From contig OW028581.1 in NCBI GenBank assembly GCA_932294295.1, positions 14,048,162 through 14,112,161 of the forward strand: a stretch of 64,000 nt of DNA, read 5' to 3'. The DNA is from Alitta virens. Taxonomy: Eukaryota > Annelida > Polychaeta > Phyllodocida > Nereididae. Within the stretch, counting starts at the first letter, position 1, and every line of letters begins with the position of its first letter. A program made the position numbers and the translations under genes. This document shows, piece after piece, positions 1 through 13,200 of this stretch. The notes beneath the pieces were generated by a model. It made no database searches. It was not told where the DNA came from and was given only the letters and a program-made list of their open reading frames with translations.

Positions 1-3000
1 CATTTTACTAGGGGGGAGTGGGGAATGAAATCTGCCAGAACAAAATCATGAAGAGTCCACACTTGCATATGTCATGGTCAGTTGTGGTTAGTTGCTTGGA
101 CTCAGTATAGATCTTCATTTAAAAAAATTTCCAGCATTTTGATAGTAACTACTCGCAGCTTTACAATGCAGTTTAAACACATCTCTATTGATTTACTTAA
201 AAATGAATGAATGGAAAATAATATGAAAATAAAAAAAAATACAGTCAACCCTCATTTATCCAGGCCTCACTTATCCGGTTCCTTCGCTATCTGCACAGTA
301 AACTGGAAACAAATCCACTTCGTGCATTTATATGTGTTCAGTTATCTGGTTCCCTCATTTATCCACACAGTTAACTGGTGGACGAAGGTGTGCCGATAAA
401 TGAGGGTTGACTGTACATGAAATGTTGATAACAAGTTCAACAAGCACAGGAAACACGAGTTACTTTAAGCTAATAATAACCTTACTAGTTAAATAAGTAC
501 AAGTACAAATGAATGTATGGTATTTACAAGGTGATTATACTTGATAAATATTGGACTGAATTCAGCTATCAGTAGTTTTATGTCAATAGTCAACAATTCA
601 CTCCTGTGAATGTGACATTACAGTCAAATAGTTCAACTAACACTATGGTAAAAACTCTGAAAATGGAATGATATGCCTTGTTCATAATTTTTTGTATGCA
701 ATTCTGGCATCCCGCAAGGCTTGGCTGTAGTGGAAATACATGGAACAACAATTAACCAGCATTTATTGTTCACAAATTCTCGCATCCATCTGATGGTGAT
801 TAATGCTCGGCAGTTAAGTATGACCAACACTATGTAGTTTGTTTAAAAAACAATTATAAGGTTAAAGAAAGGGAAAATAAGGAAAAAAAAACATAAACGA
901 TACACACAGAAAGTGAAATAGAATTATATGCCTGGTAGTTAAATCATCATGACTGCACAACCAACTTCATAATCAGCATATGCCCATTCACCAGCATTAG
1001 TTGTATACATATCCAATATCTGTTTAAAAGCAAATCAGACTGTCACACTTGAGAAAGTCATCAATCCCAGCCATCTAGTCACATTTACACTCATGGGTAG
1101 GTAAATTTATCTCTACCGTGCACATCAAGTCAATATACAATGACATTTATTGCATGTACACAAATGACTACAAGATCAAAAGTCAACACTGACTTAACTA
1201 TTGAAATATACGTCAGCTTTCTATCAATTGCGGTGAACTCATAATCAGACTGTTCACCTGAAATACTACACCATTGTGTAATCAATGGCAGAGTGTTTTG
1301 TGTTTACCTCCCAGTTTAATAAAAAATTCAAATTCATAAAAATAATATTCAAAGAAATGTTTTTGTCTCGTTAGTTCTAAAAAAAACAGCATGTCAAATA
1401 TAACCTACACAAAGCTAGTCACTGCTGCAATACAATGCAGTATACGTAGCTACTCAAAGCTGTATCAGAAAAACATGCAGCACCATCTGGTGTATTAGTT
1501 GAATTTTTTAACCATTCTGAAGTAAAACGGTTCAGGTGCACCATAAGTCAGTCTACTGCACATGTACATTGCTGTTACATTAAGAGTGAGTAAATGCTCG
1601 AACAATACTGTTCTTTTAACAATGGGCGCCAGTTGACGTGGTAGGTATAAGCCGAGTGTAGGCTTGGTGCAGACAGAAGCAGCTGGCTTCAGTCAGTTAT
1701 AGCCACACCCAGGAATAGGCTGCTGTATCTATACTGCGGTCTAAACGCGACCATATTTTATGGAACTGACTGCAGATAGCATTTACTTAATGAAGTTTTT
1801 AGTTCTAATACATCAAAACCACAGGATGCAATGAGTATACAAATGCCGCAACCTTAAATCAAACTTCCATTTAACAACATATGCAATCAATGCTGCAGTC
1901 ATTTTAATACGTGGGACTTGCAGTTGAAGGGGCGGCTGAGTCTGAACATCCCATAACAAATAATAATCATGAGCAGGGTTTGACATCAGCACCTGGCTCC
2001 TACCAATTAGCCTAAAACCACCCTAGATAGGTAAATCAACAGATCACAGGTCTAACTTCCACATATTTTTGCACCATGAAGAAGGCAAGTTGAATTTTTT
2101 AATCAAAGGGTAAGATATTGCTCCTCAACACCCTTCAAACTGCAAATAGGCCATGAGACTGTTTTATTGCAATTGATGGCCAAGAGAGAATTAGAACATT
2201 TGTGCGAGTCGAGCAGGACAGATACGAATGTGCTGGTACAGCATCTTTCATAGAATTGTAAATGATAAGCTCATCAACTCTTGAACTGTTCCCATATCAA
2301 CTATACCAATAGATAATGCATTCATGACTGTAAAAAACCTTTCCAATATGATTAAGTGCTCATGTGTAAAATACTGGCTTTACATAAGAGCAACCTAGAG
2401 CAGACTGTACAAGATACACAAATTTAGCAGGATTATCATCTATCATTAATGAGAGGCACAGACAGGGCATTTCTTACTTGTTCAACAATCCAAGTAAAAT
2501 TCGATACTATATGATGATTAACATGATGAATATATATCAGAAGAGAAACACCTAATACAAATATTCAAAAGTCTTGTACCTGTGCAACTAAAATTTGATG
2601 AAGTGGACTAAATTTTATGACTAAAGCTATTGCCAGCTGATATATGACTGGCGGTACCTATAAGTTTTAAAAAGTAGGAATTTTCCCTATTTTGCCCTAA
2701 TTTTGAAAATTCTATAGTATTTACTGCCATGAGACCCCTAAAAGACACCACTACACTATTTAAGACATATTATGACAACATTTTAAGCATTTAGATGCAG
2801 TATTTTCCAAATTTTGTAAAACATAGCCAACATATGTCAATGTGACTATAAAAGGCACCACTAGGCCATATAGGGCAAGTGCATTAGTGTTAGAATTCTG
2901 CTCCGGAAATGAAAGTGTTATGCCCGCCCATCCGCCCGTCGGACGGACATTGATGCTAACAAAAACCCTTTTCGACTTTGTTCGCTCAGGGTTAAAAATG

Positions 3001-3479
3001 TATCCACTAGGGGCGTTGAAGTTTGCACCTACTAATTCCATGATTGCCATTGGAGGCGTGGCTAAGGCGAATGAAAAGGCTCTTTAGAACTATAGTGACA
3101 CTGACATTTTCTTCAATATTTGAGTGCAATCTGACAGAAGGGAGAATAGCCCACATGTATAGAATAAAGAAACAAGATATGCTACTGTATTTATTGAGAG
3201 AGGGTCACATAAATGTCAACTTCCAAGAATTCCTGTAGAAGCCTGTCTGACCCTACATCACATGTCTGCAATGTAGGGCAGTTCTGGCTAGGCTGCAGCA
3301 ACCAGACAATGAGGATCAATCTTGACTTAAAATTATGGAGTGATCCCATTAGCAATACATTTAATTTGCAAAACCTCATAAAAAAATGCCCATAATTATT
3401 GCAACTTAAGTTTTTAAACCAGCGAAAATGCATGTTACCACAAACAAGCCCTTTTTCCTTCTTTCAAAAGTCATAAATA
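1..3479. repeat. Array spacer, type I (unit A)
   Basis: Repeat-rich non-coding spacer on the 3' side of ZnF-1. It is nearly the same as 7006-10466 (offset 7005 at the left end) and its first 2.6 kb recurs at 24404-26950. It holds a 172-bp TA-flanked MITE and several short open frames that are not conserved as proteins. Around 2900-3010 there is a GC-rich hairpin of GTCCG/CGGAC type present in most units. The left edge starts with the same bases that follow the ZnF-1 and ZnF-4 upstream flanks (7006, 24404), so another ZnF unit probably lies just beyond the window. Confidence 0.8.
242..413. mobile_element. 172-bp TA-flanked MITE, copy 1
   Basis: Terminal inverted repeats begin CAGTCAACCCTCATTTAT and the element is flanked by TA on both sides (240-241, 414-415). 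The TA duplication and CAGT-type ends fit a non-autonomous Tc1/mariner/pogo-superfamily element. It contains no coding sequence. The same element sits at the matching place in units B and E, so it was inserted before those units duplicated. Confidence 0.8.
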
Positions 3480-4176
3480 AACAGGAGGCACGATAAAATA
3501 TTTTTTTTATTTAGAAATTACACAGCTAATCAAAACAGACACATCATATATAAAAAAGTTTTTATTTATAAAACATATTGCTACAGGCTTATTTATACAT
3601 TAATGCACAATACATAGGAAACATTTTGTAGTACATATATGACAACTAAAATGTACTATTTACATTTAAAATGTTTAGACAATTTTGTTATTTTCACAAT
3701 TCCCCAAATATTTTTTTTTTTCCCTTTTAAGAATTGTTTATAATTAATGCTACACCACACAATTTCGAAAATCACACATACTTGACAATTTCTTATCAGC
3801 AAGTTTTTCGATATTGTACATAAGCATTGTTGGAATATGCCTATTTGTCATCTGCTGACTTTTTTATGTAAATATTTACTTTGTATGGATATATATGTGC
3901 ATGCATATATATTGTAACAAATAAGCCCTTTTTTTCCTTCTCTATTTTTATATATTCCTAAAATATCTTTCACAACATACTCCTATTTCATTCTAATTAA
4001 TACATTACTGGTAAATATTCAGCATGAAAGCTCATATAGTTAAGTAGCAGTGACTACTGCATACAGTTACATAATGTAAATTAATAAGACTACCAAATTG
4101 TTAAAATAATCAATGTCAAATTATCATTTAAATAAATATAAATGTCACATAAACTAACTATTATGAATTATTCAAT
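3480..4176 (-). other. 3' UTR and polyadenylation region of ZnF-1
   Basis: AT-rich stretch after the ZnF-1 stop, strongly conserved in position and sequence after every ZnF exon from 1 to 6. On the minus strand AATAAA hexamers are present, for example at 3561-3566 and 3506-3511. Conservation ends roughly where the spacer begins. Each exon therefore appears to carry its own 3' end, as expected for alternative terminal exons. The exact cleavage site cannot be placed. Confidence 0.45.
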
Positions 4177-5903
4177 TCAGGCAATACTTTCATTATTATC
4201 CTCTTCATGCGTTTTCATGTGTACAGTTAATGGATAGCGTTCAATGAAACTTTTGCCACATTTATCGCATGAAAATGGTCGTTCTCCACTGTGGATTCTC
4301 TTGTGCCTTGTCAAAGAATTTACTTGCGTGAATTTCTTTCCACATAAATCACAGGAAAAAGGTTTTGCCCCAATGTGGGTTCCTTTATGCCGCCACATGG
4401 CACTCAATTGTGTGTAAGTCTTTTCACATAAAGGACACTTGTAAGGTCTGGTTTTACTGTGAACTACTTCATGAACCTTTAACTTGGCAAGTGAATTTAA
4501 TGTCTTTCCACAAATTTTACATTCCACTGGTGCCTTTCCTTTATGGTATCTAATATGCTGAGCAAGGCATTCTTTGGAATGGAAAATTTTGCCACAAACA
4601 TCACACATAAGCTTTAAATCACCATGTGCGACCCGCATATGTCGTAATAAACCCTTCCTTAAGTGATAAGACTTCCCACAAGTTTTACAAATGTGGTTTC
4701 TTTCACCATGTGTTAGTTTATGTTCCTTAAACTTGTACTTGTGTAAGAACGACTTTCCACACATTTCGCATAAAAAGGGTTTCTTTTTCTCATGAATCAA
4801 TGAATGTGATTTTAATGTCGATTTTTGTTTAAAAGACACTCCGCAAATTTTACATTTAAAAGGCTTCCTTTCAGAATGAACTAAAATCACATGATTCTTC
4901 AGTGCGCTTAAACAGCCAAACCCAATTCCACACAATTTACATCTAATTGGATATTTTTTGGTGTGTGTGAAGTAGTGGTTTCTGAGGGAATGTTTCTCAA
5001 CGAATGTCTTGTCACATTGGTCACATTTGAACATATTGGCTGATGTTGTTGGATGATCATTTATCACGTGTCTTTTTAATTTGTGCTTTTTGTCGAATGA
5101 TTGCACACAGTAGCTACAATCATGGGACTCTCCTGGAGGGTACTCTGGTCTATCAATAAATTTGTCAAAATCAATAGAAATCTTTTTCTCTTCATAGGGT
5201 GGGGTTTGTGGCCTTTCATGATCATTGCCTGTTTCAGCATAAATACTGCTGACATTACCATCCTGTTCATCAGAATGGGGTTTACATTCATGTCTTGTCA
5301 AATGTAGCTTGGTAGGAAAACCTCTGTTGCATATGGAACATATATAAGGATACAGCTTTGTGTGGACAAAATAATGATCTCTGAGACTGCTTTTGAATTT
5401 AAACTGTTTCTCACACTGGTCACATTTGAACACTTTAGGTGACGATGGATGCTCTTTAACGACATGATCCTGCAATTCACATTCATCATGAATTCGGCTG
5501 CAATTACCACGCTGTTCATCAAAATGGGTAGCATGTTCATGCTTTTTCATGCTTGTCTGGGAAGGAAAACCTTTGTTGCATATGGAACACCTATGAAGAT
5601 ACAGCTTGGTGTGGACAAAATAATGCCGTTTGAGACTTTGTTTCCATTTGAACTCTTTCTCACATTGATCACATTTGAACACTTTCGGTGATGATGAATG
5701 GTCTTTAACTCCATGATTCCGAAGTTTTGGCTCTGTTTGAAATTGTTTGCATGAGCTGTTTTTCTGTAATTCTGAGCGATTTTCAAATTCTTCACTGTTG
5801 GACTCATGATTGTGACTGCTTCCTAATTCCAAGCTGTTTATCTTTCTGTCTTCAGTTCCCAAATCATCCATACTCTCTTCAGGCTCATGACTTCTTTTTG
5901 CAC
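4177..5903 (-). CDS. ZnF-1: C2H2 zinc-finger terminal exon (15 fingers)
   Basis: Single exon of 574 codons plus stop, encoding 15 C2H2 fingers (C-x2-C-x12-H-x3-5-H) joined mostly by short linkers, with HSGERPF between the last two. It is probably a nuclear DNA-binding module. The exon is preceded by TTCTCACTTCAG, a good 3' splice site, and its first two bases GT complete a codon begun upstream (phase 1). Translation then reads AKRSHEPEESMDDLG. The ATG at 5871 could start a stand-alone protein, but four sister exons have GTG there, so a spliced start is preferred. Fingers 1-2 and 3-4 are a duplicated two-finger module. Finger 10 matches ZnF-2 while finger 11 matches ZnF-3/4, which points to gene conversion. 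The family is certain; the specific targets are unknown. Confidence 0.85.
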
Positions 5904-6186
5904 CTGAAGTGAGAATTCACAAAAGACTATTAGCTATAATAGAATTATATAGATGTTTAGGAAAGACTCCTGCATCCCATAATTTTATAATTCAATATTT
6001 GTCATCATAACTACCGAGGATTAAATAAATTTTTCATGCACATTCTGCTCTTTGAATATTTCCTTTGAAAGTGGAAATGCATGGAAGAACAATTGACCAG
6101 CATTTATTGTTCACAAATTCTCACGTTTATCTGATGGTGATAAGTGCTCTTCAGGTAAGTATGACTAACACAAGTGTCTAATATGG

Positions 6187-6189
<3 letters not shown>

Positions 6190-6225
<36 letters not shown>
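6190..6225. repeat. (AT)n microsatellite
   Basis: About 18 uninterrupted AT units. The matching site in unit D (about 23604-23620) is much shorter, so the length differs between duplicated units. Confidence 0.95.
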
Positions 6226-6228
<3 letters not shown>

Positions 6229-6429
6229 TTTAGTGTTTATCCTATTTTACTTTAACAACTGTGGTAAAATTTTACCCAATTTTATTGGGGTTTCAATAAA
6301 GAAAATGGAACAAGTAGAAAGCACTCAGAGAGTGTGCATACCTCTCCTAGATTAGAACATACCAAGTAGCTCAGTTCTTGACCACCCTCTGACAGAAGGT
6401 TTCTGTTCAGTAGTTCTTATATTCGCCAT

Positions 6430-6720
6430 GTAGTAGGCTGCATTCATGGCTAAGAGCCGTAAAATCGGCCAAATACAGTGAAAATACCTATATTTTTGCC
6501 ATTTTTCTCAAGACAGGGTTGTTATTTAAAAAAACCGCCGAATAGCCGGCCATCTACACACTATTGGCTCAGTTCTTGGCCATTCTGGAGTCCTCATACT
6601 TGCTCCCTGCACTGTGGCTGGATTACAACAGAACCAAAACAACCCACAAGCTCCCCTCTCATGACAGTCAAACACCTTCAATCACAGAGACAACCCTGAA
6701 GGGTTTCTCTAAAAAAAAAA
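6430..6720. repeat. Block conserved upstream of ZnF exons (copy 1)
   Basis: Shares a recognisable sequence with 23823-24115, 45515-45720 and 47844-48049, including a core ATTTTTGCCATTTTTCTCAA and a GCCGGCCAT/CCGGCCAT motif. It lies about 0.5-0.9 kb upstream of the acceptors of ZnF-1, ZnF-4 and ZnF-7. It may be an old transposon or a retained regulatory segment; no conserved reading frame is evident. Confidence 0.6.
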
Positions 6721-7005
6721 AAACATTCAAAGTTGTCCATTTTTAAAAAGAAAAAGAAATCTTGCTCCAAGGTATAGTACATGTAGTTCCGTGAGTTTCG
6801 CATCAATAGGCCTGAAGTTACTTGTCTTTAAGTATGGTTGACAAAGAGACAATACCCTGGGTTATAGGTAGGTGTTATAAAAACCTATGATGCAAGATGA
6901 ATAAAGCACCAGTCACCATCTATAGCAAGTGTCTAAATACTTACAGCCGTTGCTGTATTTCTGTGACTGCTACCAAAGAGTAGTCAAGCATGGCCACTGA
7001 TTTTT

Positions 7006-10000
7006 CATTTTACTAGGGGGGAGTGGGGAATGAAATCTGCCAGAACAAAATCATGAAGAGTCCACACTTGCATACGTCATGGTCAGTTGTGGTGGGTTGC
7101 TTGGACTCAGTATAGATCTTCATTTAAAAAAATGTCCAGCATTTTGATAGTAACTACTCGCAGCTTTACAATGCAGTTTAAACACATCTCTATTGATTTA
7201 CTTAAAAATGAATGAATGGAAAATAATATGAAAATAAAAAAAAATACAGTCAACCCTCATTTATCCAGGCCTCACTTATCCAGTTCCTTCGCTATCTGCA
7301 CAGTAAACTGGAAACAAATCCACTTCGTGCATTTATATGTGTTCAGTTATCTGGTTCCCTCATTTATCCACACAGTTAACTGGTGGACGAAGGTGTGCCA
7401 ATAAATGAGGGTTGACTGTACATGAAATGTTGATAACAAGTTCAACAAGCACAGGAAACACAAGTTACTTTAAGCTATTAATAACCTTACTAGTTAAATA
7501 AGTACAAGTACAAATGAATGTATGGTATTTACAAGGTGATTATACTTGATAAATATTGGACTGAATTCAGCTATCAGTAGTTTTATGTCAATAGTCAACA
7601 ATTCACTCCTGTGAATGTGACATTACAGTCAAATAGTTCAACTAACACCATGGTAAAAACTCTGAAAATGGAATGATATGCCTTGTTCATAATTTTTTGT
7701 ATGCAATTCTGGCATCCCGCAAGGCTTGGCTGTAGTGGAAATACATGGAACAACAATTAACCAGCATTTATTGTTCACAAATTCTCGCATCCATCTGATG
7801 GTGATTAATGCTCGGCAGTTAAGTATGACCAACACTATGTAGTTTGTTTAAAAAACAATTATAAGGTTAAAGAAAGGGAAAATAAGGAAAAAAAACATAA
7901 ACGATACACACAGAAAGTGAAATAGAATTATATGCCTAGTAGTTAAATCATCATGACTGCACAACCAACTTCATAATCAGCATATGCCCATTCACCAGCA
8001 TTAGTTGTATACATATCCAATATCTGTTTAAAAGCAAATCAGACTGTCACACTTGAGAAAGTCATCAATCCCAGCCATCTAGTCACATTTACACTCATGG
8101 GTAGGTAAATTTATCTCTACCGTGCAATGACATTTATTGCATGTACATAAATGACTACAAGATCAAAAGTCAACACTGACTTAACTATTGAAATATACGT
8201 CAGCTTTCTATCAATTGCGGTGAACTCATAATCAGACTGTTCACCTGAAAAACTACACCATTGTGTAATCAATGGCAGAGTGTTTAGTGTTTACCTCCCA
8301 GTTTAATAAAAAATTCAAATTTATAAAAATAATATTCAAAGAAATGTTTTTGTCTCGTTAGTTCTAAAAAAAACAGCATGTCAAATATAACCTACACAAA
8401 GCTAGTCACTGCTGCAATACAATACAGTATACGTAGCTACTAAAAGCTGTATCAGAAAAACATGCAGCACCATCTGGTGTATTAGTTGAATTTTTTAACC
8501 ATTCTGAAGTAAAACGGTTCAGGTGCACCATAAGTCAGTCTACTGCACATGTACATTGCTGTTACATTAACAGTGAGTAAATGCTCGAACAATGATGTTC
8601 TTTTAACAATGGGTGCCAGTTGACGTGGTAGGTATAAGCCGAGTGTAGGCTTGGTGTAGACAGAAGCAGCTGGCTTCAGTCAGTTATAGCCACACCCAGG
8701 AATAGGCTGCTGTATCTATACTGCGGTCTAAACGCCACCATATTTTATGGAACTGACTGCAGATAGCATTTACTTAATGAAGTTTTTAGTTCTAATACAT
8801 CAAAACCACAGGATGCAATGAGTATACAAATGCCGCAACCTTAAATCAAACTTCCATTTAACAACATATGCAATCAATGCTGCAGTCATTTTAATACGTG
8901 GGACTTGCAGTTGAAGGGGCGGCTGAGTCTGAACATCCCATAACAAATAATAATCATGAGCAGGGTTTGACATCAGCACCTGGCTCCTACCAATTAGCCT
9001 AAAACCACCCTAGATAGGTAAATCAACAGATCACAGGTCTAACTTCCACATATTTTTGCACCATGAAGAAGGCAAGTTGAATTTTTTAATCAAAGGGTAA
9101 GATATTGCTCCTCAACACCCTTTAAACTGCAAATAGGCCATGAGACTGTTTTATTGCAATTGATGGCCAAGAGAGAATTAGAACATTTGTGCGAGTCGAG
9201 CAGAACAGATACGAATGTGCTGGTACAGCATCTTTCATAGAATTGTAAATGATAAGCTCATCAACTCTTGAACTGTTCCCATATCAACTATACCAATAGA
9301 TAATGCATTCATGACCTTATAAAACCTTTCCAATATGATTAAGTGCTCATGTGTAAAATACTGGCTTTACATCAGAGCAACCTAGAGCAGACTGTACAAG
9401 ATACACAAATTTAGCAGGATTATCATCTATCATTAATGAGAGGCACAGACAGGGCATTTCTTACTTGTTCAACAATCCAAGTAAAATTCGATACTATATG
9501 ATGATTAACATGATGAATATATATCAGAAGAGAAACACCTAATACAAATATTCAAAAGTCTTGTACCTGTGCAACTAAAATTTGATGAAGTGGACTAAAT
9601 TTTATGACTAAAGCTATTGCCAGCTGATATATGACGGGCGGTACCTATAAGTTTAAAAAAGTAGGAATTTTCCCTATTTTGCCCTAATTTTGAAAATTCT
9701 ATAGTATTTACTGCCATGAGACCCCTAAAAGACACCACTACACTATTTAAGACATATTATGACAACATTTTAAGCATGTAGATGCAGTATTTTCCAAATT
9801 TGGTAAAACATAGCCAACATATGTCAATGTGACTATAAAAGGCACCACTAGGCCATATAGGGCAAGTGCATTAGTGTTAGAATTCTGCTCCGGAAATGAA
9901 AGTGTTATGCCCTCCCGTCCGCCCGTCGGACGGACATTGATGCAAACAAAAACCCTTTTCGACTTTGTTCGCTCAGGGTTAAAAATGTATCCACTAGGGG

Positions 10001-10466
10001 CGTTGAAGTTTGCACCTACTAATTCCATTATGGCCATTGGAGGCGTGGCTAAGGCGAATGAAAAGGCTCTTTAGAACTATAGTGACACTGACATTTTCTT
10101 CAATATTTGAGTGCAATCTGACAGAAGGGAGAATAGCCCACATGAATAGAATAAGAAACAAGATATGCTACTGTATTTATTGAGAGAGGGTCACATAAAT
10201 GTCAACTTCCAAGAATTCCTGTAGAAGCCTGTCTGACCCTACATCACATGTATGCAATGTAGGGCAGTTCTGGCTAGGCTGCAGCAACCAGACAATGAGG
10301 ATCAATCTTGACTTAAAATTATGGAGTGATCCCATTAGCAATACATTTAATTTGCAAAACCTCATAAAAAAATGCCCATAATTATTGCAACTTAAGTTTT
10401 TAAACCAGCGAAAATGCATGTTACCACAAACAAGCCCTTTTTCCTTCTTTCAAAAGTCATAAATAA
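7006..10466. repeat. Array spacer, type I (unit B)
   Basis: Direct repeat of 1-3479 with scattered substitutions and small indels, for example a short deletion near 8126. It carries the second copy of the 172-bp MITE. No gene is supported. Confidence 0.8.
7247..7418. mobile_element. 172-bp TA-flanked MITE, copy 2
   Basis: Same element and insertion site as 242-413, flanked by TA (7245-7246, 7419-7420). The shared site shows it was carried by segmental duplication, not by a new insertion. Confidence 0.8.
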
Positions 10467-11303
10467 ACAGGAGGCACGATAAAATATTTTTTTTATTTAG
10501 AAATTACACAGCTAATCAAAACAGACACATCATATATAAAAAAACTTTTTATTTATAAAACATATTGCTACAGGCTTATTTATACATTAATGCACAATAC
10601 ATAGGAAACATTTTGTAGTACATATATGACAACTAAAATGTACTATTTACATTTAAAATGTTTAGACAATTTTGTTATTTTCACAATTCCCCAAATATTT
10701 TTTTTTCTTTGTATTAAGAATTGTTAATAATTAATGTTACACACCACACATTTTCGAAAATCACACATATTTGACAATTTCTTTTAAGTAAGTTTTTCTA
10801 TATAAGCATTGTTGGAATATGCCTATTTGTCATCTGCTGACTTTTTTATGTAAATATTTACTTTGTATAGATATACATGTGCATGCATATATATTGTAAC
10901 AAATAAGTATTTTTTTCTTCTTCTATTTTTAAACTATCTTTCACAACATACTCCTGTTTCATTTTACCAGAAAAAGCCTGACTCTTTCTACTTTGTTCTA
11001 TGCAGAACCTGAATTTTTTACCGGACAACCTCAATTCTTTAGTTCTCTTTGTATCTTTGACTTGGGGGTTTCTATATCATAGCAGCAATGAGCCACACAT
11101 TCTAAATACATTACTGGTAAATATTAGGCATGAAAGCTCGTATAGTTGAGTAGCAGGGACTACTGCATACAGTTACATAATGTAAATTAATAAGACTACC
11201 AAATTGTTAAAATAATCACAAATTACAAATTATCATTTTTAAATAAAAATAAATGTCACATAAACTAACTATTATGAATTATTCCATTCAGGTAATTCAT
11301 TCA
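10467..11303 (-). other. 3' UTR region of ZnF-2
   Basis: Counterpart of the ZnF-1 3' region, with a minus-strand AATAAA at 10548-10553. It contains a segment at about 10968-11105 that is shared with ZnF-5 and ZnF-6 but absent from the ZnF-1, 3 and 4 versions, which marks two 3' UTR subtypes. Confidence 0.45.
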
Positions 11304-12766
11304 TCACTTATCCTCTTCATGCGTTTTCATGTGTACAGTTAATGGATAGCGTTCAATGAAACTTTTGCCACATTTATCGCATGAAAATGGTCGTTCTCCA
11401 CTGTGGATTCTCTTGTGCCTTGTCAAAGAATTTACTTGCGTGAATTTCTTTCCACATAAATCACAGGAAAAAGGTTTAGCCCCAACGTGGGTTCCTTTAT
11501 GCCGCAACATGGCAGTGTATTGTGTGTAAGTCTTTTCACATAAAGGACACTTGTAAGGTCTGGTTTTACTGTGAACTACTTCATGAATCTTTAACTTGGC
11601 AAGTGAATTAAATGTCTTTCCACAAATTTTACATTCCACCGTTTGTTTTTCTTCATGGTTTTTACTATGCATAACAAATAGTTCTTTGGAATGGAAAATT
11701 TTGCCACAAACATCACACATAAGCTTTAAATCACCATGTGCGACCCGCATATGCCGTAATAAACCCTTCCTTAAGTGATAAGACTTCCCACAAGTTTTGC
11801 AAATGTGGTTTCTTTCACCATGTGTTAGTTTATGTTCCTTTAACTTGTACTTGTGTAAATACGACTTTCCACACATTTCGCATAAAAAGGGTTTCTTTTT
11901 CTCATGAATCAATGCATGTGATTTTAATGTCGATTTTTGTTTAAAAGACACTCCACAAATTTTACATTTAAAAGGCTTCCTTTCAGAATGAACTAAAATC
12001 ACATGATTCTTCAGTGCGCTTAAACAGCCAAACCCAATTCTACACAATTTACATCTAATTGGATATTTTTTGGTGTGTGTGAAGTAGTGGTTTCTAAGGG
12101 ATTGTTTCTCAACGAATGTCTTGTCACATTGGTCACATTTGAACATATTGGCTGATGTTGTTGGATGATCATTTATCATGTGTCTTTTTAATTTGTGCTT
12201 TTTGTCGAATGATTGCACACAGTAGCTACAATCATGGGACTCTCCTGGAGGGTACTCTGGTCTATCAATAAATTTGTCAAAATCAATAGAAATCTTTTCC
12301 TCTTCATAGGGTGGGGTTTGTGGCCTTTCATGATCATTGCCTGTTTCAGCATTAATACTGCTGACATTACCATCCTGTTCATCAGAATGGGGTTTACGTT
12401 CATGTCTTGTCAAATGTCGCTTGGAATAAAAACCTCTGTTGCATATGAAACACCTATAAGGATACAGCTTTGTGTGGACAATATAATGCCGTTTGAGACA
12501 ATGTTTCCATTTGAATTCTTTCTCACATTGATCACATTTGAACACTTTCGGTGACGATGAATGGCCTTTAACAACATGATCCCGAAGTTTTGGTTCTGTT
12601 TGAAATTGTTTGCATGAGCTGTTTTTGTGTTTTTCTGAGCGATTTTCAAATTCTTCACTGTTGGACTCATGGTTGTGACTGCTTCCTATTTCCAAGATGT
12701 TTATCTTTCTGTCTTTAGTTCCCAAATCATCCACACGCTCTTCAGGCTCACAACTTCTTTTTGCAC
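11304..12766 (-). CDS. ZnF-2: C2H2 zinc-finger terminal exon (13 fingers)
   Basis: 486 codons plus stop, 13 C2H2 fingers. The acceptor and phase match ZnF-1 (phase 1, exon begins GTGCAAAAAG). The codon at the position of the ZnF-1 ATG is GTG (12732-12734), read as RSCEPEERVDDLG, so the reading frame has no ATG there and must be entered from an upstream exon. Compared with ZnF-1 one two-finger module (fingers 2-3 of the 15-finger form) is missing. The C-terminus ends HEEDK and lacks the NNESIA tail of its sisters because of a local change at the stop. The last two fingers are essentially identical to those of all other copies. Confidence 0.85.
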
Positions 12767-13194
12767 CTGAAGTGAGAATTCACAAAGACTATCAGCTATA
12801 ATAGAAATAGATGAATATTTGGGAAAGACTCCTGCATTGCATAATTTTATAATTCAATATTTGTCATCAGAACTACCGATGATTAAATACATTTTCATGC
12901 ACGTTCTGCTCTTTGAATATTTCCCTTGAAAGTCCTAGGCCTGCTTGTGGAAAAGGTAATCACACTGTCTAGCTGTTCCTATACCTAGCGATCCAGTTAT
13001 TCCTGTCTAGGTCTACCTAGGTCTACCTTGGTCTACCCAGTTCTAGTAGCATCTACCTAGCAACTTTTCCCTACCTAGCACAAATATGATCGAGTGACAT
13101 TTATTACTCGATGTATGCTTCCTCAAAATGGTGGAACTATAACTTAGGTACCTTCTGAGTAGCGTATAATGATGCTTTTAGACTATTGCTGTGT
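12767..13194. other. Upstream flank of ZnF-2 (type 2)
   Basis: Flank shared with ZnF-3, ZnF-5 and ZnF-6. It contains short direct repeats of GTCTACCTAG around 13007-13040 and a small perfect hairpin ATCGAGT/ACTCGAT near 13089-13112. No coding exon was seen on the minus strand. Confidence 0.6.
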
Positions 13195-13200
13195 TTACCC

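Larger units (their letters stand above)
5904..7005. other. Upstream flank of ZnF-1 (type 1)
   Basis: Intronic or intergenic DNA upstream of the ZnF-1 acceptor, nearly identical to 23319-24403 upstream of ZnF-4. It contains an (AT)n run at 6190-6225 and, at 6430-6720, a block that recurs in diverged form upstream of ZnF-7. No coding exon with a phase-1 donor was recognised on the minus strand. Confidence 0.7.

Noticed and set aside
2760..3433. 80-96 codon frames repeated in each spacer
   Set aside because: Carried by duplication. They are disrupted or shifted in units C to F and show no domain, so conservation reflects copying and not selection.
4177..5871. Each ZnF exon as an independent intronless gene starting at its ATG
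   Set aside because: Four copies have GTG there, and conserved coding continues upstream to a splice acceptor in a fixed phase.
12213..12554. 113-codon plus-strand frame, and its counterpart in ZnF-3
   Set aside because: Antisense of the ZnF exon; it changes with the ZnF coding constraints and has no features of its own.
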